From Syntrophaceae bacterium (GTDB lineage: Bacteria > Desulfobacterota > Syntrophia > Syntrophales > UBA5619): a stretch of 6,409 nt of DNA. The notes under the pieces were generated by a model that had not been told where the DNA came from, did not search any database, and saw only the letters and a program-made list of their open reading frames with translations. Within the stretch, counting starts at the first letter, position 1; each line of letters starts with the position of its first letter. The position numbers were made by a program, and so were the translations under genes. The stretch spans positions 1-6,409 of the forward strand of contig CAKKRN010000095.1 in the NCBI GenBank assembly GCA_919902745.1, in the 5' to 3' direction. Of the stretch, positions 1 to 4,804 are shown one piece after another.

Positions 1-791
1 GGGGTGGCCGGTTCGCGACCGCACTCGCGGGCAATGCGGGTCAGACGGGCCACCAATTGGGCGTTGCTTCGGGCCAATTCGCCCCGCCGGTAATAGAGGT
101 TGTCCTCCAGGCCTGTGCGGGCGTGTCCGCCCATCGCGATGGCCAGCACGTTCATCGACAACTGCCGCCCCCCCACCGCGCACACCGACCACAGCGACCC
201 TGCGGGCAGGCTGTCGACCAGGTGGAGCAGGGAACGCGCCGTGGCCGGGGCCCCTCCCTTTACGCCCAGGACGAACTGCCACCACAGCGGCGACGGGATC
301 ATGCCTTTCCCTTCCAGGGCCAGGGCATTGCCGATCATGCCGCTGTCAAAGACTTCAATTTCCGGTTTGACATGGGCCGCCAGCATGCGCCGGGCCAGTT
401 CCTCCAGAAAGTCCGGAGGATTCAGAAAGATGCGATCGTTGAAGTTCATGGAGCCCGCGTCCAGCGACCCCAATTCCGGCCCGGCAGTTAGGCTGTTAAA
501 CCGTTCTTCCTCGCCCACGCGGCCGGCCCCGCCGCTGGTGCTGAAATTGATCAGAATATCGCACCCCTGGCCGCGGATCAGTTCCCTGACCCGCAGAAAC
601 CGCGACAGATCGCAGCTCATCTTTCCCGCATCGTCCCGCACGTGGACGTGGACGACGGCTGCCCCTTCGCGCCAACTCTCCACCGCCGCTTGGGCAATCT
701 CCTCGGGCGTGACGGGCAGATCGGGGTTTTGCGCCTTGGTCGGCCAACTGCCGGTCGTGGCTACCGATAGGATAATTTTGTCTCTATCCAT
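1..791 (-). CDS. Beta-keto acid cleavage enzyme (BKACE / DUF849, 3-keto-5-aminohexanoate cleavage enzyme family), C-terminus cut by window edge
   Basis: Enzymes of this Zn-dependent TIM-barrel family condense a beta-keto acid with acetyl-CoA and split the adduct into a CoA ester (usually acetoacetyl-CoA) and a shortened product. I translated 263 codons from the ATG at 791; the family usually runs about 270-310 residues, so only the last few tens are missing. The family hallmarks are visible: HVHVRD at residues 48-53 with the two Zn-binding His (H48, H50), INFSTSGG at 81-88, and GGHARTGLEDN at 221-231, where E229 is the third expected Zn ligand and R225 and D230 match the catalytic Arg/Asp of Kce. 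The start is fixed by a perfect AGGAGG (798-803) six bases upstream. Residue 16 is Trp where Kce, as I recall its sequence, has the Glu that binds the substrate amino group, so 3-keto-5-aminohexanoate is an unlikely substrate. It follows the dehydrogenase gene after a repeat-bearing gap. Family is secure; substrate is unknown. Confidence 0.93.
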   Translation of the reverse strand, partial: MDRDKIILSVATTGSWPTKAQNPDLPVTPEEIAQAAVESWREGAAVVHVHVRDDAGKMSCDLSRFLRVRELIRGQGCDILINFSTSGGAGRVGEEERFNSLTAGPELGSLDAGSMNFNDRIFLNPPDFLEELARRMLAAHVKPEIEVFDSGMIGNALALEGKGMIPSPLWWQFVLGVKGGAPATARSLLHLVDSLPAGSLWSVCAVGGRQLSMNVLAIAMGGHARTGLEDNLYYRRGELARSNAQLVARLTRIARECGREPAT

Positions 792-814
792 GCCGAGCCT
801 CCTGATTCCAATTT

Positions 815-888
815 GTAGGGTGTGTTAGCGAAGCGTAACACACCGGATGCTGGTGGGTTACGGCAAAAAACCGCCTAACCCACCCTAC
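815..888. repeat. 74-bp nested palindromic repeat (two hairpins inside an outer inverted repeat)
   Basis: Three inverted repeats are nested here. The outer arms GTAGGGTG (815-822) and CACCCTAC (881-888) are exact complements; extended to 13 bases (815-827 against 876-888) they match at 12 positions. Inside, GGTGTGTTA (819-827) pairs with TAACACACC (836-844), and GGTGGGTTA (852-860) pairs with TAACCCACC (876-884). The second loop contains a run of six A (T on the transcribed minus strand) flanked by pairable CGG/CCG. The pattern resembles the short dispersed 'GTAGGGTGxGTTA' palindromes I know from intergenic regions of various bacteria, similar in idea to REP/BIME elements or small MITEs. It lies between the dehydrogenase stop and the BKACE ribosome-binding site, so as RNA it would fold and could affect message stability or partial termination. 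Only one copy is present, so dispersal is inferred. Confidence 0.8.
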
Positions 889-898
889 ATGATTAATG

Positions 899-910
899 CC
901 ATCTTGATGG
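899..910. other. Short perfect hairpin just after the dehydrogenase stop codon
   Basis: CCATC and GATGG are separated by two bases, forming a 5-bp stem five bases beyond the dehydrogenase stop codon (916-918). No T-tract follows on the minus strand, so it is not a convincing terminator on its own. It may be chance, or may add to the structured RNA made by the neighbouring palindromic repeat. Confidence 0.3.
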
Positions 911-915
911 TCCGC

Positions 916-1779
916 TTACCGGTGTTCCTTCAGATAAGCGAGCAGGTCGCCGAGTTTACGCGCGGCCTCCGCCTTTACTTTGGCCGGATCCTTCCCGCTC
1001 CAGTCGTAAAAACCCTTGCCGCTCTTGATGCCGAGGTGCCCGGCGGCGTAAAGGTCCTGCAGCATGCGCCCCGGCTTGTCGCCGTGATGCAGGACCGGTA
1101 CCAGCGCCTGTTGTGACAGGGCATGGGTATCGAGACCGCTGATGTCCTTTTGCTCGATCAGACCGGTGATGCAGATGCGAGGGGCGAGGATCTCGCGTGC
1201 ACAGCGGTCGATTTCCTCCGCAGTCACAACGCCTTCATCCATCAGGTAATAGGCTTCGTGCAAAATGGCGTGCTGCAGGCGGTTGATCAGCAGTCCTGGA
1301 ACGGCGCGCTTCAGGCGCAATACGCTTTTGCCGGTAGCCTCGATCAACCGCACCGCCGCGTCCGTCGCCGCCGGCAAGGTCGCCCTCACCGGTGCGACCT
1401 CGACAACGGCGTTGACATCCGCAGGCATGAAGTAATGGATGCCGAGAAAGCGCTCGGGGTGTTGGAGCGGCCGCGCCAGCTCCTCGAAGTCGAGCGTCGA
1501 GGTGTTGGAGGCAAGCACCGGTTTTCCCGCATAAGCGGCTTCGATGGCGGCATAGCTTTTGAGCTTCAGCGCCATCATCTCGGGCACCGCCTCGATGATC
1601 AGCTCGGGCGCATTCGGCGGAAGCTTTTCAACCAGCGCGACGCGTTCATCGACGCCGGCGGAAACGTTCGCCACGTTGCGTGAGAGAATAGCGGTGGGAA
1701 TCCCGGCTGAGACAAAACTTTTGGCGATGCCCCGTCCCATGACCCCCGAGCCGATGATGAGGACTTTAAACTGTTTCAC
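916..1779 (-). CDS. 3-hydroxyacyl-CoA dehydrogenase-family oxidoreductase (beta-hydroxy acid dehydrogenase)
   Basis: This 287-residue protein belongs to the family of 3-hydroxybutyryl-CoA dehydrogenase, L-carnitine dehydrogenase and lambda-crystallin, which oxidise a beta-hydroxyl to a ketone with NAD(P). The dinucleotide loop GSGVMG is at residues 10-15. The catalytic set of human HADH aligns by spacing: Ser94 (in SNTS), His115 (in LGIHYF), Glu127 (in VVEV) and Asn166 (in INRLQ). The C-terminal helical domain includes EAYYLMDEGVVTAEEID (175-191) and GKGFYDW (254-260). I chose the GTG at 1779, giving VKQFKVLIIG at the N-terminus; the same frame opens further upstream at 1848, but that adds residues with no family resemblance and lies deep in the permease gene. 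The gene overlaps the permease end by 14 bases, implying coupled translation. Two oddities: Ser33-Arg34 replace the usual Asp after strand 2, hinting at NADP, and the segment before EAVPE (63-67) is roughly 25 residues shorter than in typical relatives. With BKACE next downstream, a non-CoA beta-hydroxy acid substrate is plausible but unproven. Confidence 0.9.
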   Translation of the reverse strand: MKQFKVLIIGSGVMGRGIAKSFVSAGIPTAILSRNVANVSAGVDERVALVEKLPPNAPELIIEAVPEMMALKLKSYAAIEAAYAGKPVLASNTSTLDFEELARPLQHPERFLGIHYFMPADVNAVVEVAPVRATLPAATDAAVRLIEATGKSVLRLKRAVPGLLINRLQHAILHEAYYLMDEGVVTAEEIDRCAREILAPRICITGLIEQKDISGLDTHALSQQALVPVLHHGDKPGRMLQDLYAAGHLGIKSGKGFYDWSGKDPAKVKAEAARKLGDLLAYLKEHR

Positions 1780-3661
1780 GCTTGATCTCTTTCGCTTTCC
1801 CCAGATATTGGCCGGCAAGCACCACCGCCAGCAGGGCGAGGCCGACAAGGTCGGTGATCCATCCCGGTTTGATCAGGCATAGCGCCGCAACGAACAGGAT
1901 CGTCCGTTGCCACATCGTTGCCGATCGGATCAGGTAACCCTGCAGCGAAGCGGCAAGCAGAATGGTGCCAAGCGTCGCGGTGATGAACGAGGCCACGATG
2001 GTCTGCCAGTCGCCGATCATCAGCAGCGCCGGCTCGTAGATGAACATGAACGGTACAATGAAGCCGGCGGCGCCGATGCGCACCGCTTCCCAGCCCGCTT
2101 TCCAGAGGTCGGTCTTGGCAAGGCTGGCCGCGGCAAAAACCGCGAGCGCCACCGGCGGCGTGATCGCCGAGAGGATGGCGAAATAGAACGCAAACATATG
2201 TGCGGCCGGTGTGGCGGCGCCAAGTTTCACCAGCGCGGGAACGAGCAGCGAAACCATGACGATGTAGGCGGGTGTTGTCGGCATCCCCATGCCGAGGACG
2301 ATGCCGGCGATCGCGGTGAGCGCCAATGCGAGGGGCAGCATTTCCCGGGCGAGCCCGACCACGATCTGGGTGAAGCTGATCCCCAGGCCCGTGATAGTCA
2401 CGCAGCCGATGACGATCCCGGCGCAGGCGCAGGCCATCGCCACCAGGAGCGTGTTCCGCGCCCCGTCTTCGAGCGCTTCGATAATGGACTTCCAGGTGAT
2501 GCCCTCGCGTGTCGTCTTTCGGAGGAGGGCCATCGGAAGACAGGCGAGGGCGCCGACCAGTGCGCTCAGAGGGGCGCTGTAACCCTTGACCAGCCCGATG
2601 AAGACAAGGGCGATGGGTACGAACAGGTGGCCGCGCTCGCGCATCACCGCCCCGAGGCGCGGCAGATCGGATTTGGGTACACCCAGCAGGCCCACGCGCT
2701 TTGCTTTGAAATGCACCGAGAAAAACACCGCGACGTAGTACAGGATCGCCGGGATAGCCGCCCATAGCGTCACCTGGAAGTAGCTCACCGCCAGAAACTC
2801 GGCCATCACGAATGCGGCCGCGCCCATCACCGGCGGCATGATCTGCCCGCCGGTGGAGGCGACCGCTTCGACCGCCGCGGCAAACGGCGGATTAAAACCG
2901 GTTTTTTTCATCAGCGGGATCGTGATCGGCCCGTCGACCATCACGTTGGCGACCGCGCTGCCCGACACCGTGCCGAACAGGCACGAGCTGACCACCGAAA
3001 CCTTTCCCGGGCCGCCGGCGGTGTGGCCGGTGATCGCGAGCGCGAAGTCCATGAACAGCTTTCCGGTGCCGCTCCTCTCCATGAACGCGCCGAACAGTAC
3101 GAACAGCATCACGTAGGAGGCCGACACGCCTAAGGTCGAGCCGAAGATCCCCTCCGTGGAGAGATAGAGCTGCTCCATCAGCACCGGTGTCTTCACGTTG
3201 GTGAACAGGGCCGCATAGGCGAGGAAGACGCAAGCGGTGATCGGCAGCGCCCAGCCGAGGACGCGCCGCGTCGCCTCAAGAACGATCAGCACCGCAACCA
3301 CCGTGTAAACCTTGTCGAAGGTCTTCAGGTCGTCGATGTAGATGGTGCGGTAGGTGACGTACTCGTAATTGAAAAAGATGTAGAGGATGAAGGCCCACGA
3401 GCCGATCAGCAGGACCGCGTCAACCATGCGCCATCCGATGCCGCCGCCGGGCTTGAGCGGGTAAAGCATGAACACCAGCGTGAGCGCAAATAGAAGGTGC
3501 GTACCGCGGAAGACCATCGCTTCGGGCGGTCCGAAGCCGGCGACGTACATGTGGTACAGCGACATGGCAATCGCGATGGCCGAAACGGTCCACTTGAGCG
3601 CCCTGGTCTTGGGCGGGGTTGCCGGGACCTCCTCGGATATGACGGGCATGACTTCCGACAT
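1766..3661 (-). CDS. TRAP transporter permease, fused 4TM/12TM type (TAXI-associated)
   Basis: This 631-residue inner-membrane protein fuses the small (DctQ-like) and large (DctM-like) subunits of a tripartite ATP-independent periplasmic transporter, which uses an ion gradient to take up substrate handed over by a binding protein. Hydrophobic segments start near residue 25 and continue to about 615; the first four (about 25-150) form the DctQ-like part. Signature stretches of the fused family are clear: LFGTVSGSAVANV (228-240), EAVASTGGQIMPPVMGAAAF (265-284), GMGMPTTPAYI (457-467) and AILSAITPPVALAVFAAAS (495-513). These are the paired helical-hairpin regions thought to form the substrate and cation sites. 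The ATG at 3661 is preceded by AGAGGA (3667-3672) five bases away, favouring it over Met5. The length is normal for the family, with no frame break. The binding-protein gene lies upstream across a structured 97-base gap, and the stop overlaps the dehydrogenase start. Substrate cannot be read from the permease alone. Confidence 0.96.
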   Translation of the reverse strand: MSEVMPVISEEVPATPPKTRALKWTVSAIAIAMSLYHMYVAGFGPPEAMVFRGTHLLFALTLVFMLYPLKPGGGIGWRMVDAVLLIGSWAFILYIFFNYEYVTYRTIYIDDLKTFDKVYTVVAVLIVLEATRRVLGWALPITACVFLAYAALFTNVKTPVLMEQLYLSTEGIFGSTLGVSASYVMLFVLFGAFMERSGTGKLFMDFALAITGHTAGGPGKVSVVSSCLFGTVSGSAVANVMVDGPITIPLMKKTGFNPPFAAAVEAVASTGGQIMPPVMGAAAFVMAEFLAVSYFQVTLWAAIPAILYYVAVFFSVHFKAKRVGLLGVPKSDLPRLGAVMRERGHLFVPIALVFIGLVKGYSAPLSALVGALACLPMALLRKTTREGITWKSIIEALEDGARNTLLVAMACACAGIVIGCVTITGLGISFTQIVVGLAREMLPLALALTAIAGIVLGMGMPTTPAYIVMVSLLVPALVKLGAATPAAHMFAFYFAILSAITPPVALAVFAAASLAKTDLWKAGWEAVRIGAAGFIVPFMFIYEPALLMIGDWQTIVASFITATLGTILLAASLQGYLIRSATMWQRTILFVAALCLIKPGWITDLVGLALLAVVLAGQYLGKAKEIKRETV

Positions 3662-3694
3662 GCAAATCCTCTACAAGACGACAAATCCGGATGC

Positions 3695-3720
3695 AAAACG
3701 GGGCGGCCAAGGCCGCCCCG
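3695..3720 (-). terminator. Terminator-like hairpin between binding-protein and permease genes (probable attenuator)
   Basis: On the minus strand, CGGGGCGGCC and GGCCGCCCCG form a perfect 10-bp GC-rich stem (3720-3711 with 3708-3699) around TT, immediately followed by TTTT (3698-3695). This is the shape of an intrinsic terminator, although the T-run is short. It lies 36 bases after the TAXI stop codon and 22 bases before the permease ribosome-binding site. Because the permease has no obvious promoter of its own, partial termination is the likelier role, giving more binding protein than permease; it could also protect the 3' end of the upstream message. Confidence 0.7.
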
Positions 3721-3732
3721 CGACGATACTGC

Positions 3733-3750
3733 GGGTTAGGGGGGTAACCC
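3733..3750. other. GGGTTA/TAACCC hairpin just after the binding-protein stop
   Basis: GGGTTA (3733-3738) and TAACCC (3745-3750) pair exactly around a loop of six G (six C on the transcribed strand). The stem sequence matches the inner part of the second hairpin of the palindromic repeat at 815-888 (GGTGGGTTA with TAACCCACC), so it could be a decayed relative of that repeat, but six bases per arm is too little to exclude chance. It stands directly before the terminator-like hairpin in transcription order. Confidence 0.4.
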
Positions 3751-3755
3751 TGCGC

Positions 3756-4703
3756 CTACATCGCCCCCGCTTCCTTGTAGAACTTCAAGGCGCCCTTGTG
3801 AAGGGGCACGCCGATATCCTCGGCCATGATCTTCGGCGTCAATCCGGAGATCGCCTTGTTCGATGCCGCCATGTCGGTCACATTGGCCGCCATCGTTTTC
3901 GTCATCATGTAGACCATATCCTCGGGCAGGTCGCAGGAGGCGACGATGTGCGTGGCGTAACCGATCACGTCGACGTCCTTACTCTGCTTCGGATAGGTGC
4001 CTGCCTTGATGGTGAGCTTGGAGTATCCGGGATTGATCTTCTTCATCTCGGCCAGGATCTTCGCGTCGATACCGATCAGCTTGATGTCGCGCGCGCTGGC
4101 CAGATCCATCACCGCCGAGGCGGGAACCGTCGTCCCCAGCGTGAACACCTGCGCGTGGCCGTCCTTCACCATCGATACGGCGTCGGTGTAGGAGGCGATG
4201 AAGTTCACTTTCGCCAGCGACTGGTAGGTCATGCCATAGACCTGCAACATATGCACGTTGATGATCTCCGAGGTGTTGCCTTTCGGCTGGGTGACCAGGG
4301 CCTTGCCCTTCAGGTCGGCAATACTGTTGATGTTCGCATCGACGGGCACCACCACCTGGTAATACTGCGGGTAGAGGTTGGCCACCTGGCAGACCTTGGT
4401 CACCGGCTTCGGGTAAGGCGGCCGGCCGGCCAGCCCGTCCACCGTCGTGATGGTATTGGCGAAGCCGATCTGCGCCTTGCCCTCGTCGATGCCGCGCACG
4501 TTGGCGATGCCGGCGCCGGGCTGCGCCTGCACCTGCAGGCCGGGGATCGCCTTCTCCCACATGCCTTTCAGCGCGCCGCCGAGCGGCACCCAAACGCCTC
4601 CCTGGGGGCCGGTCATCAGGGTCACCTGCTGCGCTGTTGCCGCCGGGGGAACGGACAGCATGGCCGCAAATGCGACCGCCATTAAGGTCGATTTCACTTT
4701 CAT
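3756..4703 (-). CDS. TAXI-family TRAP transporter substrate-binding protein
   Basis: This 315-residue periplasmic protein should bind the transported solute and deliver it to the fused permease encoded next downstream. It opens with a Sec signal peptide: MKVK, a hydrophobic core at about 6-18, then a likely signal-peptidase I site after ATA (22-24) before QQVTL. The mature start carries the TAXI-type stretch TGPQGGVWVPLGGALKGMW (31-49), followed by QPGAGIANVRGIDEGKAQIGFA (61-82), characteristic of these two-lobed binding proteins. LVTQPKGNTSE (136-146) and LGTTVPASAVMDLA (189-202) fit the second-lobe regions. The ATG at 4703 has a strong ribosome-binding site, AAAGGAG (4710-4716), six bases upstream. 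Length is ordinary for the family and no frameshift is seen. A probable promoter lies about 60 bases upstream, making this the first gene of the transporter/dehydrogenase unit. Known TAXI ligands include organic acids and amino acids; the ligand here is not predictable. Confidence 0.95.
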   Translation of the reverse strand: MKVKSTLMAVAFAAMLSVPPAATAQQVTLMTGPQGGVWVPLGGALKGMWEKAIPGLQVQAQPGAGIANVRGIDEGKAQIGFANTITTVDGLAGRPPYPKPVTKVCQVANLYPQYYQVVVPVDANINSIADLKGKALVTQPKGNTSEIINVHMLQVYGMTYQSLAKVNFIASYTDAVSMVKDGHAQVFTLGTTVPASAVMDLASARDIKLIGIDAKILAEMKKINPGYSKLTIKAGTYPKQSKDVDVIGYATHIVASCDLPEDMVYMMTKTMAANVTDMAASNKAISGLTPKIMAEDIGVPLHKGALKFYKEAGAM

Positions 4704-4759
4704 GATCCTCTCCTTTCACAAATGGTCAGTTAGGGCCGGTCTGAATCTGGGTATGGCGG

Positions 4760-4788
4760 ACAGTAATACTACGATAATCACTTGTCAA
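4760..4788 (-). promoter_or_regulatory. Probable sigma70-type promoter for the TAXI-TRAP-dehydrogenase genes
   Basis: On the minus strand a perfect TTGACA (-35, 4788-4783) is followed after 17 bases by TACTGT (-10, 4765-4760), which keeps the T, A and final T of TATAAT. A start near 4753 would give a 5' leader of about 50 bases before the ATG at 4703. The site lies in the gap after the flavoprotein stop codon (4805-4807), where no terminator is visible, so read-through from upstream remains possible. Confidence 0.6.
4762..4782. promoter_or_regulatory. Imperfect 21-bp inverted repeat between the -35 and -10 boxes (possible operator)
   Basis: The promoter spacer contains two 9-base half-sites around a 3-base centre (4762-4770 and 4774-4782); six of nine positions are complementary, with the outer three bases AGT/ACT exact. 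Its size and position fit a binding site for a dimeric regulator that would block or modulate RNA polymerase. AT-rich promoter DNA easily gives such matches by chance, and no regulator gene lies in the window, so this is tentative. Confidence 0.3.
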
Positions 4789-4804
4789 GCGTGAATTGAT
4801 GGAA

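Noticed and set aside
100..828. A 242-codon plus-strand frame over the BKACE region
   Set aside because: The minus strand carries all BKACE catalytic motifs and a consensus ribosome-binding site; the plus frame is low-complexity Ser/Arg/Pro-rich sequence.
815..888. CRISPR array or riboswitch in the dehydrogenase-BKACE gap
   Set aside because: There are no regularly spaced direct repeats with unique spacers, and the structure is simple nested palindromes with no riboswitch core I recognise.
1776..2765. A 329-codon minus-strand frame inside the permease gene
   Set aside because: It is a frame-shifted shadow of the permease; the protein is Arg/His/Gly-rich with no hydrophobic pattern, whereas the other frame is a full TRAP permease.
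3468..4685. A 405-codon open frame on the plus strand opposite the TAXI gene and the 5' part of the permease
   Set aside because: It lies antisense to genes with strong family signatures, its translation is rich in His, Arg and Gly without domains, and long antisense frames are expected in GC-rich coding DNA.
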